Assembly (NCBI GenBank): GCA_029721515.1 | Contig: CM056562.1 | Location: 11,057,335 to 11,121,334, forward strand | Source of the DNA: Synanceia verrucosa | Taxonomy: Eukaryota; Chordata; Actinopteri; Perciformes; Synanceiidae | Reading direction: 5' to 3' | DNA length: 64,000 bases | Shown here: one piece after another, positions 1 to 10,455 of the stretch | How positions within the stretch are numbered: position 1 is the first letter of the stretch | Layout of the letters: each line of letters opens with the position of its first letter | The notes under the pieces: model-generated | Seen by the model: only the letters and a program-made list of their open reading frames with translations | Told to the model about the DNA's origin: nothing | The model's database searches: none | Position numbers and translations under genes: made by a program

Positions 1-473
1 TTTCGTGCCATTTCCCTTTGTTATTTTCACCTTGTGCATGTTTCAGCTCATGAATCAAATATTTTGTGATATCTCACCCTTATTTAATTGTGTTGAGATT
101 TTGTTCTGAACAAAGTTGCCAACCTGTTAAAAAATGTAATACCAGGGTGTTAATTTACTGTTTTCATTTTGACGTGGTGCTTTTGAACATTGGTGGTGTA
201 AATGGGAATAACCACAGTTGAGCTATTTCAATGTGCTGCCTGCTAATGGAGGCCTGATGCTGGGCTGTTTAACTGTAGACACGGCCATTTACAGCTGCTT
301 TGCAAAATGCAAGTGAATGAAAAGCCTATTTTAATTATGAATTACCCATGAATTACTTTTCTGTGAAATATCAGAACAAAGTGATGTAATTTACATACAA
401 AGCCAACACTTTTCTCATTTATCACTCCTGTGATACTGACACGTGTCACTGAAAACATACACAACATCCACTT

Positions 474-489
474 TTGATGAGTAAATATC
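474..489. repeat. Left target-site duplication of the 490-601 insert
   Basis: TTGATGAGTAAATATC here is repeated exactly at 602-617 on the far side of the insert. Confidence 0.82.
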
Positions 490-601
490 CATCCATCCAT
501 CCATTATCTACCGCTTATCCTCATAGGGTCACAGGGAGGCTGGAGCCTATCCCAGCTGTCTTAGGGCGGAAGGCAGGGTACACCCTGGACAAGTCGCCAC
601 C
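490..601 (-). mobile_element. Short retroposon fragment with (GGAT)n tail and 16-bp target duplication
   Basis: This 112-bp insert reads, on the minus strand, GGTGGCGACTTGTCCAGG through AGCTGGGATAGGCTCCAGCC to a GGATAAGCGGTAGATAATGG core and a (GGAT)n tail. That sequence type is very common in teleost genomes. It is flanked by perfect 16-bp direct repeats TTGATGAGTAAATATC at 474-489 and 602-617. A 3' microsatellite tail plus a target duplication of this length is the signature of target-primed reverse transcription. I infer a 5'-truncated 3' end of a LINE, or of a SINE sharing that end. The exact family is not determined. Confidence 0.8.
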
Positions 602-617
602 TTGATGAGTAAATATC
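602..617. repeat. Right target-site duplication of the 490-601 insert
   Basis: Exact copy of 474-489, lying directly after the 5' end of the minus-strand insert. Confidence 0.82.
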
Positions 618-2265
618 TATGACAAAATGCTGAACAGTCAGAAAAACACAGTAACTTTCCTTAAACTGTTTCCTCTTTCTTTGTCTACCATGTTATTAAC
701 ATCCTGGATGCTTAAAAATGAATAATGCTGCACTCCAGTTCTGCTGAAGGTCTGTAAGCAAGTGCCAACTCGGCACAGTTAAACTTCCATGCATGTAAAT
801 GGGTACGAGATAGTTCAAGCGGTCGTGCATCCTGATATACGGCCTAGCATACACTTGTTAGCCAAGCTCGAAGTGTGTACTAAAGAGAGGCTTCAGGCTT
901 ATAAATCACGAGTTGTTTATAATTATGTCCTGTGCCAGATAGAAGAACTCTTCTCTCTTGGGATATTGAACATTTTCCACCCATCATTTTTCGCAATTCG
1001 CACAGTTTACTTCACAACAACTCCTCATCATGTCCTCTCACCATCTCTCTCTGCAATATTGCCTCTTTTCTGCCACCTGTTTATGCACACATCTCAAAAT
1101 GGCTATTATTGAAGTGTTAATGATAAGAAGGGCAAAAGTTATAATTTCTTTCTCACTCTCTCATTCTCTCTTCCCTCTTTTTCATTTTCTCCTTATTTTA
1201 CTGCAAAGTATACAGTCAGTGATGATAGGTTCAGCAGTCTGTAAATTAAATCCCCTCTTCTCATATTTTCCTGTCTTACATGGTAAATTCATGCTGCACA
1301 TTCTGCATTAATGTGAACTTTGCTTTATGTTGCACTTTTGTTGCTGTTAATTTTGCCAGCACAGAACATAGTCCAAAGAACTCATTCAAATTACTTTCAA
1401 TTATTTAGCCCATTATCATAAATCAGATATTTATAATCAGACAAAATGCATCCTCTATCCTTCAACACTTACCCATAATAATTATAAGAACTTTTAGTTA
1501 CTTTACATCTTTAAAAACTTCTGACTTCCTAGTGGTTGACTCATAGTGGGCTAGCTCATTATCAACTCAAATGATGGACAGAACCAAATTCCAAAGTGCT
1601 GTTGTTTTTAAAAGATGAAGTAAATTTCAGTTTGTTGACAGTGATAACACAGGTTGAGTTAAAGAAATAAAATGAAAAATGTCAGGTGATGGATACATAC
1701 AGGCCTATTTTCAAAATGGATATGTGACATTTTGGAGTGAAATGGCTCTATTGTAGTGACACAAAGGCAGGCCAGATGCATGCAGGAGGGAGAGGGTCAC
1801 TGATTGTACTGCGCTCTGCAGACGAGGGCACTGCTTATTACTGTTCACTCTGGTGCCGTGTGCTGCGTTGCCAGTAGCAGCCCCTCACATCAAAGGGGTC
1901 GGCTGTGCAGAGCCAAGCATGCAGCAGAGGAGGGGAGATTAAACAGCCTGTTCAATAAATGGCTTAGCGCTTCCCCTAGCTGCATCTACACAGAACAATA
2001 CAGCTGATTAAGACTGAAGATATTCACACAGCAGAGGGCAAACAGAGGAGGGATAGTTAATGGAACTGCAGCATCGTACAGGGCAGTGGTGTTGTTCTGT
2101 ATGACTCCTCCCTGTGCCCCTTGAGTACTGCCATGTTCTGAAAGGGGCCCTGCTCTCTTGTCAGGCATTTTGACATTTTCTGTACATTTTAGATAACCTT
2201 TAAGGTCAACTTCCATTTCAGCAATGTAAACAAAAGCTTTTTAGTGTGAAAGGCATATCTTCCCA

Positions 2266-2326
2266 GTCTCTCTCTTTCTTTCTGTCTGTCTTTCTCTCTG
2301 TGTCTCTTTCTATCTCTCTGTCTCTG
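2266..2326. repeat. CT-rich low-complexity tract
   Basis: Imperfect mixture of TCTC, TTTC and TCTG units about 60 bp long. It produces the Arg/Lys/Glu-rich minus-strand frame over 2189-2401, which should not be taken for a gene. Confidence 0.8.
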
Positions 2327-4601
2327 TAGAATACACATAGATATAGCCATGATTTTATACGTGCACACAGTCATGCGTCCAGGTACTGTACTTGTGCACA
2401 TGTGCTTGACCTATTTTCATACTTGAATTGTTGTGGAATAATAAATCCTGTGCCCACAAACATTGTGACAGAGAGGCATCAAGAACAAGCTATCCATAGC
2501 CTTTGCGGTGAGAAAAATAGATTTGTCAGGAAAGCTAATGCTAATTGACACTCTTTCTCACACCTCCATATTTCAGGAGACTCAGTCACCATTGACAGAT
2601 GATGGCAGAACAGAGAAGTTGGGTGTAGTCGGGGTGCGTAGGAGGTACCTTAGACGCTTGGAAAGAAAAATGAGGACTCACACTGCGCTGACAGTCCAAT
2701 CCCTCAGTCCGGCCCATTAGCCACAAAAAAAATTCTGCGTGGATGGTGTGTCGGAGGTACCACCCATAAACAAACTGGTGCCCACTGTGGGCCACTAGGT
2801 CACCCAGCATGGTAGAGGTTATTAAGTGTTGCTCCTGTTTGCACATCAATCACAGCCATGTGACACAGCTTTAAATTGATTATTCCTTCCAACACCTCTC
2901 AATGTCTCACAAGATCAGTGCCAAGAGTCCAACTACCTCGACTTAGAGAGGTCATCCCGTACATTCTACCATCCCTTGTAGTCCTTTTTTTCCCCTCACA
3001 CGCCTTGCATACTCTCACACCAGCTGGGATACTTGCTCAAGCAAAGCCACATACATAAAACTTCCATTTGAAGATGCATTGCAAACAATTTAGCCTTGTG
3101 GAGCTCACATCTAAGCTGCCGCTGAAAGAGCACTTTCCAAAAGCCTAGTAATGAGCTGCACCATTTAGGAGGCGTCTGCTGAGATCATTCCTAAAGCTGA
3201 CTGCCACACTGCAAAAGCAAGGACATAAACATCACGTCTGCTTACCTGACAGATGCCATCGCACAAATACATTTATAATCCTTTCAAAACAATCAGAGAC
3301 CCACAACGGGGCAAAGCCACTGCTCAGGACAAATATCTTCCGGTTTACTGCTCACCCTCCACCTTTGGCTCATCTGTCTCTGTGACTGATCTGAGGAGTG
3401 TTGACAGAGGACTTTTTGCACTGACTGGTGACTGTGGGAGATATGCGGATGTAATATGTAATCCATCCAAGCTCTACTGGTATGTCCACACTGCCGTTCT
3501 ACTGTGCAGTCAAGATCAAAGGTGTCAAGCAGCTAAGAATTTTTCCCTCCAGCCAGCATCATACTCTGGCTAGCTTCATCCCTGTCCAGGATTAGGAAGG
3601 TTGGAGACATTCATGGTACCTTATCTCTCGACAGTGATGGCTCGCCGCTAGCTTGCCAGAGATGGCCAGGGCAAGTGCCCCCCTTCTCTTAAAGCCTAGG
3701 GTTTACCACAGGGAGCTTAGCCCAGCTGGGTTGAGAATTTCAAGGTACACAGGAGCAATGTGCTGTATCAGTGGGTAGCAGAGTGTGTGCTCATAGGGAA
3801 CAGGAGCTTCGTAGCCCATTAAACTGAGTCACACAGTGTTTATTGTACTCAACAATAGCCTTGCACTACCATTTTCATGGGTGATAAGGCAAATGTAAGA
3901 CTTTGTCTAAACCACAGGACAGTAGATTTAGGCCTATGAGAAACTTGGTTAAGCAATACACTTTTGCAAATCAAACACTCTTCAGGATGTTTTTTTTTAT
4001 CTGAAATGTCAGGTGTTAATTTTAGCATGTAGGACAAAGAATGGCATCACCTATATGGAACGTTTCCAAGGAAGGTCATCGTCTGTTGTGCCACAGAGGC
4101 TGTTCTCTTTCTTCCTACCTCTTTTTCTGCCTGTCTTCCTTACACAGCACCCTCCCATCCCTCTTTGTCTCTGTCTCCTTCTGTGGGCTACAAAGTCGGT
4201 CATGGTCACAGCCCTGCCGTGTCCCAGTGTTGGTGTATGGAGGAGCTCCGGGCCATTTGACACCCACGCTTTGGCGTCTAGAGTCCTGGGGCGCTACTCT
4301 GTCCTCCACCCCAGGTCACCTCACCTCTCCTCTGGGCCCTGATGGGGTGACAACCCCCTCCCCCCTTTCCAGATGAACACACAGGACTACTGCCCTCAAC
4401 TAGAGCCCTCAACTGTGCTGCACTTAATGATTTTTCCCCTGCTGCCCACACCACAGCCAACTAATCTACTTTGTAATATATTGAACTTAAATGCTTCCAT
4501 GCTGTCTTTTTGTTATTATAAAGCTCCTTAGAGGCAGCAGTCACACTAAACATTTTATTAAAAGGAAGATTTCTTCATATATATAAAAAAAAATATTTAT
4601 A

Positions 4602-4612
4602 GATGCTTTTAG
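4602..4612. repeat. Left target-site duplication of the 4613-4679 insert
   Basis: GATGCTTTTAG, repeated exactly at 4680-4690. Confidence 0.75.
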
Positions 4613-4679
4613 AGCCCTGTGATGAACTGGCAACTTGTCCAGGGTGTATATCCTGCCTGCGGTAGAATATGGATGGATG
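4613..4679 (+). mobile_element. Very short retroposon fragment with (GGAT)n tail and 11-bp target duplication
   Basis: This 67-bp insert contains GAACTGGCAACTTGTCCAGG followed by GTGTATATCCTGCCTGCGG and then jumps to a (GGAT)n tail. It is the same family as 490-601 but in the opposite orientation: its ACTTGTCCAGGGTGTA core matches that copy's minus strand. Perfect 11-bp repeats GATGCTTTTAG lie at 4602-4612 and 4680-4690. Most of the core between the 5' match and the tail is missing, so the copy is both truncated and internally deleted. Confidence 0.75.
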
Positions 4680-4690
4680 GATGCTTTTAG
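4680..4690. repeat. Right target-site duplication of the 4613-4679 insert
   Basis: GATGCTTTTAG directly following the GGAT tail. Its first G is shared with the tail, so the true length is 10 or 11 bp. Confidence 0.72.
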
Positions 4691-7600
4691 GCAATACTTG
4701 TAAAAATAAATTAGATGCTAAATCTTTGTTAAAAACCTTTCAAAATCTGGTTAACATTGTCATTTTATGTTTTTGTTTTGTTGTTGTGTCTTCTTTATTT
4801 TCTGTAGCAGATTTCCTAGCTTTACATTTTCAACACCTGTGGTGAATTTACAAGTGCCAGATACCTCAGCCTCAGGCTATATACTGCTTCAAGGTAGACA
4901 GCTCATCAAAATGAATGATGAGTGTTGAGACGTGAACTTGACCAACTTCAACTGAGAGGTAGCAAAGTGGGACCAACAATACGATTCTTGCCTCAAGGGT
5001 AGAAAGCTGTACTTTGTATTTTTCAAGAATCCAGTCAGCATATGTTTATCAAAGCTAGGCCACATAGTCTTACAAACTATGTGCTCAAAGAAAAACCAAC
5101 ATTAGAAAGTAGAAAGCCCTAAAATAACAGCAGGTTGTGGCATCCTCTTCACAATATAAGCTCACTCAGGAAAAATAAAACTGGTGTGGTCTGCACTATG
5201 TGCCTTCAGCCTACCCATAAATTTGCAAACAAAGAATGGGAATGCATCATAGCACAGACATTTATTCAACTTGTTGACTCTACCCTCTACTCACTTTATC
5301 AGGGGATGCAGTTACAGTACTTCTCACTCCTTTTCACCACAGCAAAATACCTTAGCTACACAAGTTTGTTGTGAAAGTGAACTCTTAGGATCTGAAAGAG
5401 TTGCCATGCTGGCAAAAGAGAGAGCATGCTTGGTCTCAAAGCAAAAAAAACCTCCTAAAGCAGGGTGCACATTTATATTATCTTTCCTACGTTCCAGTTC
5501 GGTGGATATTTTTGAAAGTGGACTTTTCTTTCCAACTTTCACAGAGTCTAGACAGAGTTGTCTGCGATGTTAACTTTTAGTTGTTTCATTATGAATTATG
5601 CACCCATGTGGAATTTTCAGCATTAATATCCAAAGCAGTGGCTTTTCCCTTGTTTCTAGTTTTATATGAAATACATGAAACTATATTCCTTGAAAGTCAC
5701 CCAGGGTTCTGCACAAGTGTTGAGGTAAAGGTGTTTTACATATGCTTAAGAGAAGCGCCAGAGACTCTGTCTCTTGGTTGCATCAGAGATTAGAGTCTGC
5801 TCTCTTTTTCTTCATATTAACAAAGGTCCTACATGCCCAAGATCATAGGAATAAAATATTTGAATTCTGTTTTAAGATGAATCTTCCCTTTGGCTTAACT
5901 CACTGGGCTGACATGAAGACATGAATGAAAATGTACCTTTCATTGAAAAAGAAGAAGTTTCATGATCATACTTTTAATTTTGGTTTGAAATTTGTCAAAA
6001 GGGATGACATGATTACAAGAACACTGACTGAAGAGACCAGGTGACTAACTTAAATCTCCCAGGTCACATCTCCAGATTTGTTGAGGTCACAGAACACGTA
6101 ACTTCTGTTAGTATCACTGGATGGTCGATGCAAATGTAAGCGCACTGTGCCACCGTTATCCTTTGTCTCCACGTGGCACGTATCATAGACTCTCTCTCCC
6201 TCTCTGTCTGGATGCTGCGCTCTGCCTGGTGATGAAGTAGAGGAGCCTTCAGCAGAAATAACACTGCACCACCTGAGTCCTCATCAGTGGCGCTGCGCTG
6301 CACATATCCCATCAGTGCGCCTCACTAAGACAAATCTCCCTGAGCCCACCATATTCCCAGCATAGGAGAGAGCCGAGCCAAGCAGAGCAGGGACCCTGGA
6401 GGGCCCACCATCACTGCGCCAGACGCCGGCTCTCCACCTCCTGACAGATTAGCTTTCACCAAACCCTCCACACAGCAAATGGAGGAAAAGAGAATAAGAA
6501 GGAGGTGTTGAGGGGAGAAGATAAAATACTGGACTGTTTTTCATTTTGTGTGTACTTGAGCATATGAAAGAGTCAGCCCACTCAATCCTTTTCTGAATAT
6601 CATTTTTTAAAACTAAGTGGATGTTGCACTTGAAACAGGGCCACGACTCCGGTGGCCAAAGAGAGGTGACAGAAGTGATGATTGGGAGTTTTTTATTGTA
6701 GTGTTTTGTAAGCATATAGATTTATTTTGGCACAAAGGGAGGAGAGCTAAAGGTAGAGGATGCCACGAAGGAGACAAATGATGAGAGGGAGCAGCACTCA
6801 AACTGCTGCCGTTGACCTTGGGCCACTGATGTTCCTGTCGAGCACAATCCTTCTGGCAAGCTGCCGCGAGCTGCACCGACCCCTTTTTCCAGCTTTCCAT
6901 CTGACTCTCTTTATGCCATCTCTTTTCCAACTTTTATTTACATCCATCATTCTGCTTCCCTGTTATTTTCTTCACTGGTCCTACAGCTCACCTCTTTTTA
7001 CCTTTCTCTCGCTCCATTCAGCTCTGCTATGATGAATAGGTACAGCTCTCAAATCAATAGAGCATTTGTAGAAACCCCACACTGAATAGATTAAATGGCG
7101 TCCACCCACTGCTGGTGACCAAAATCACCATCATGTCTTAACATTCTGACCTGGAAGAACCTGTTTTAAGTTTTCATAGGGTGAAGGAACACAAAAAAGG
7201 GTCCTGACATCTTTAATAATTTGCTTATTTATTTAATTTGTTTATGTGCTTACTTCTCTGACACCTTTCCCGTTGTGGTGCTCTTCCTAAACAGCTGGTC
7301 CTATCTCTGTGGATCTGTTTTCCTCAGCTTTTTAGTCTTCCGCACATCTGTTTGCTTGCATTACTTGACGTGTGATTGGGAGTGTTGGTACACCTGCATA
7401 CAGTATGTGTGGAAACAGCTTTTAAAAAGGAAACATCACCAGACAAAGTGATACCAGTGAAAAGGTTAAGTGTGTTTGGGAGACAAGGGGAGTCAGGTGA
7501 CCTGCAAACTGGTTTAGCATGCTGGATTAGGTTCTGAGCACAGAGCTCTGGGGGCAGCCTTTGAAGGGCAGGAGCCGTGAACGGGCCATGCACTGTCTGC

Positions 7601-7783
7601 AGACACAGCCTAACAGGGCCGTAGCAGCAGACTGGCTGTCACTGCTTGCTGTATGCAGCTCACATATTGCTCCACCCAGAGCTTGAGCAGGAGCTCAGGC
7701 TAGGGCTCGGCAGCACTTCAGCTCTTCTCCTCAGCGTAACTCAGCCACTCCTGTCAGACTGAAGAGGAGAGGGGCAGAAAAAC

Positions 7784-7801
7784 AGAAAGAGAGAGAGAGA
7801 C
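7784..7801. repeat. Short (GA)n tract
   Basis: Purine tract AAAGAGAGAGAGAGAC. It is a short simple repeat with no further feature. Confidence 0.7.
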
Positions 7802-8397
7802 ACAACAGTGGTAGTCCGATAGGTGAGAGTAAAGTGTATCTTGTCTGTCAACCCAGTTGATTTAAAACATTTACTGGATAGTTATAGAGAAGCTCTAACA
7901 GCAGGTGGTCCGAGTGAGAGATGAAAGAATTCAGGAAATGTAAGGCTAGATCTTTTTTTTCAGGATTTTCAGGATTTTCATTTTCTTTTACACCTGCCTT
8001 AAAAGGGTAAGGGTTGTTGCAGTACATGTAAACCTGTTTCAAAGGTCATACAGTGTTATAGTTGTGGCAATGACCCAGGAAAAGAAAAAAATATTTGTCA
8101 CCCATGCCACCATAACCAACAGGCTACAACTGTGGTATGACTCTTGTATCAGCTGATGTGGGATGAAATTGAGGTCTTGACTTCTGTCATTAAAGGAAGG
8201 TGGTGCCTGCTGCAACCTGCAGTCCCTTATGGAGGTCAGGGGTTGTAATATGGAAGAGTGTTAACTTTTAAATTGAGAGCCAGGTCAATCTGGTCTGAAA
8301 AAGTGGGTCATGTTTGTTTGTTATCTGAACTTTAACTCTTATGAGGTTGTACTTGCACATCAACTTCAAATTAGCTCTACAGATTTGTTCAGAGGCC

Positions 8398-8580
8398 TTA
8401 AGGCCAATTTATAGTACTCTGTAAATTGCTGTATGTGGACACGGAGAGCCCTCTGCGTCTCAGGAGAGCCTGTTGGAGAGCCTCTCTGTTCTCTCCGGGC
8501 GCATGAAATGTTTTTTAAACTGTACGTCAATCTGTCAAGGCAAGACGGAGATGGCAAGGGCTGTGATTGGTCCTCTAGTT
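8398..8580. mobile_element. Degenerate PIF/Harbinger-type MITE relic (left part)
   Basis: After a TTA at 8398-8400, the sequence AGGCCAATTTATAGTACTCTG resembles the terminus AGCCTGGTTTATGCTTCTGCG of the intact element at 21339. Further in, ATGGCAAGGGCTGTGATTGG (8551-8570) differs at one base from ATGGCAAGGACTGTGATTGG in that element. The relic loses similarity just before the inverted repeat at 8581-8887. No matching right terminus was found. I infer an old relative of the 21339 family, interrupted or truncated. Confidence 0.5.
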
Positions 8581-8887
8581 GCACCCCAGCCGTGAAATGC
8601 AGCCCCTTGCCCTGCCTTGTGAAACACAAGTCAAATACATTCAACTTGATCAAAAAAATCCATTTAATTATGGCTGGGGTATATTTCCACAGAACAGAAT
8701 GGTGTTGGTTTGCATTTGCTATTATCCAATTTTGTGTTGAGAAAAACTGTTGTTTTCGCTCTTTAGAGGAGCTTTAAAGACTGTAAGCAACCGTTATTCT
8801 TTAATATTCTTTAGTATAGTATTTTCCCCTGTATTGTCTGCGATATTAAGGCGAATTACAAGGGGGTGCATTTCACGGCAGGGGTGC
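8581..8887. repeat. Inverted-repeat element with 29-bp arms
   Basis: The left arm 8581-8609 (GCACCCCAGCCGTGAAATGC...) and right arm 8859-8887 (...GCATTTCACGGCAGGGGTGC) are reverse complements at 27 of 29 positions. They enclose about 250 bp of unrecognised sequence. Clear target duplications are not visible. Its left arm starts where similarity to the Harbinger-type relic stops, so it may be a non-autonomous DNA element nested in that relic. Confidence 0.6.
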
Positions 8888-9803
8888 TTACTGTGACACA
8901 ACACCGGCATCATGACTGCGAGGGCTCGAGGGGTCTTCTGGTTACAGGGTTGGATAACTATTACGCAGTTGGAGAAGTATATTCTGGGCTTTACGCAAAA
9001 TAAAAATAAAATGCTTTAGTTTTGTGAAAGGCACAGAAGACCTAACGATATTTACTTTGAAACTGAAACACTACTCTGTGACAGAGTAGAGGATTGTCAG
9101 CGCTTTTAGTAATAGCTTATATACTCTCCAGCTGTAGCAAGGCTGGCCTAAGGGCTTTTATAGTCAATAGCTCACTCTAAGTGTAGGGTCTTGGGAAGTT
9201 CTCCACGATGGCAGCAAATGATCTTTTAATCAGAATCCAGCTCTCCTTCCTCAGCTGGCCTTATTAAAAATTCATCAAACTGCAATCTGTGTGTTTAGAT
9301 CGATACATTGTGTTAACACACAATTGGGGCTCCTTAGCAGGCACAACTGTTGTTGATTAATATGGTAGTTAGCCACATGCTTCTAAGCCACACTTGCTTC
9401 ACTACATGTCTGTTCTGACAAACTGATAAAAGTGTAGTAGTGTGAATGATCACACATCTAAGCATAATTTTCCCCTTAAAGACAAAATAATCAATTCTAG
9501 CTGAGGTGATAATGAGAGAAGGTGTGATGCCTATGTACTTAGTATATATCTACTCTTCAGAATATGTCTGTATGTATATGTATTTTCAAATCACTGTGCA
9601 ACACACGTCTACAGCGTTTATCAGACAGCTGGTCTCATCTGCCAGAGACAAGCAGCTTGTGCTGCTTTGCATTGATTTAGGAGAAATGCTGTTACCTCTG
9701 GAGATATCGGTTTGTCTGTCTGTTCGCCTGTCTGTTTCTGTCTCCCTCTCACATATGCATGTTGGATACAACCAGTATTGACACTGTTTTTTCTCTCTTC
9801 TAG

Positions 9804-9877
9804 GCTTTCCGAATGAGCCTGCAGCAGAAATCGCTCTGCAAACAGTAAAAAACTGGATCCAAAATAATCCTGATAAG
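9804..9877 (+). CDS. macrod2: MACROD2 internal exon, C-terminal third of macrodomain (part 1)
   Basis: This 74-nt exon encodes part of the macrodomain of a MACROD2-type mono-ADP-ribosylhydrolase, an enzyme that removes single ADP-ribose units from acidic residues of modified proteins and can hydrolyse O-acetyl-ADP-ribose. The acceptor is a long pyrimidine run ending in TAG (9791-9803) and the donor is AAG|GTAGGA. The first two bases complete a Gly codon begun in the previous exon. The peptide then opens with FPNEPAAEIALQTV and closes with NWIQNNPDK, leaving phase 0. In the family, GFPNEPAA directly follows the ISTG-x-(Y/F) phosphate-binding loop, so the split Gly sits at the end of the active-site loop and the rest forms the following helix. 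MACROD1 has a more divergent GYPCEAAA-like stretch here, which favours MACROD2. The exon carrying the preceding loop is not seen upstream in this window. Identification is from memory of the family; no alignment was run. Confidence 0.93.
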
Positions 9878-10240
9878 GTAGGACATGGCAGGGTAATGCT
9901 TTTTGAAAACATATAGCTGTCAATCTGAATCCACCTATCTGTTTTGGAAAGCACCATCTATTTCATGTAGAAACACAGAGCACTAATTATCATGCGTCTC
10001 TGCAGCAGACAGACATCTCATCCACCTGTCCCACCTGATCAGCCGTTTAGTTAGTGGTCTGAATGCATATCAAATTAAAAGCCAGTCTGAGACTTATCAA
10101 GCCTTAAATGGTCTGTTGATGATTTAATTGGTCTACACTGGAGAGAGCAATTAAACCCAAAAGAACATAAATACATCAGATGAAATAATCTAAAATTGGT
10201 TTTGCATTTGATGAGTTATAATGATGCCTTCCAAGGACTG

Positions 10241-10259
10241 CTAAAAAAAAAAAAAAAAA
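10241..10259. repeat. Poly(A) run
   Basis: About 17 consecutive A residues. There is no upstream coding or SINE-like sequence to make it a retroposon tail, so it is recorded as a homopolymer. Confidence 0.75.
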
Positions 10260-10317
10260 GCTCAAATAGTCTGAAAATACTTGTTCAAGTATCCGGTTCT
10301 TGAATGTCATACAACGA

Positions 10318-10326
10318 TTTTATAAT

Positions 10327-10398
<72 letters not shown>

Positions 10399-10455
10399 CA
10401 TACATATACATGTATATGTATGTATGTATATGTATATATATACATATATGTATTT
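10318..10455. repeat. Long (TA)n microsatellite with TACA/TATG interruptions
   Basis: Near-uninterrupted TA dinucleotides for about 65 bp, continuing into TACATA and TGTATG variants. It lies about 440 bp downstream of the 9804-9877 exon. The Tyr/Ile-rich open frame on the minus strand at 10285-10596 is an artefact of this tract. Confidence 0.95.

Larger units (their letters stand above)
1..9803 (+). other. macrod2: 3' part of a MACROD2 intron (5' boundary outside window)
   Basis: This is non-coding DNA upstream of the first recognisable exon. I looked for the preceding MACROD2 exon, which should encode the STG phosphate loop, and did not see it. The stretch holds two short retroposon fragments, a CT-rich low-complexity tract near 2266-2326, a relatively GC-rich but featureless block at about 4040-4440, an old inverted-repeat element at 8398 to about 8960, and (TCTG)-like pyrimidine runs leading into the exon acceptor. 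Open frames here (up to 126 codons) lack recognisable domains. Confidence 0.85.

Noticed and set aside
10241..10259. Poly(A) run as tail of a processed pseudogene or SINE
   Set aside because: No coding or promoter-like body upstream and no flanking target duplication seen.
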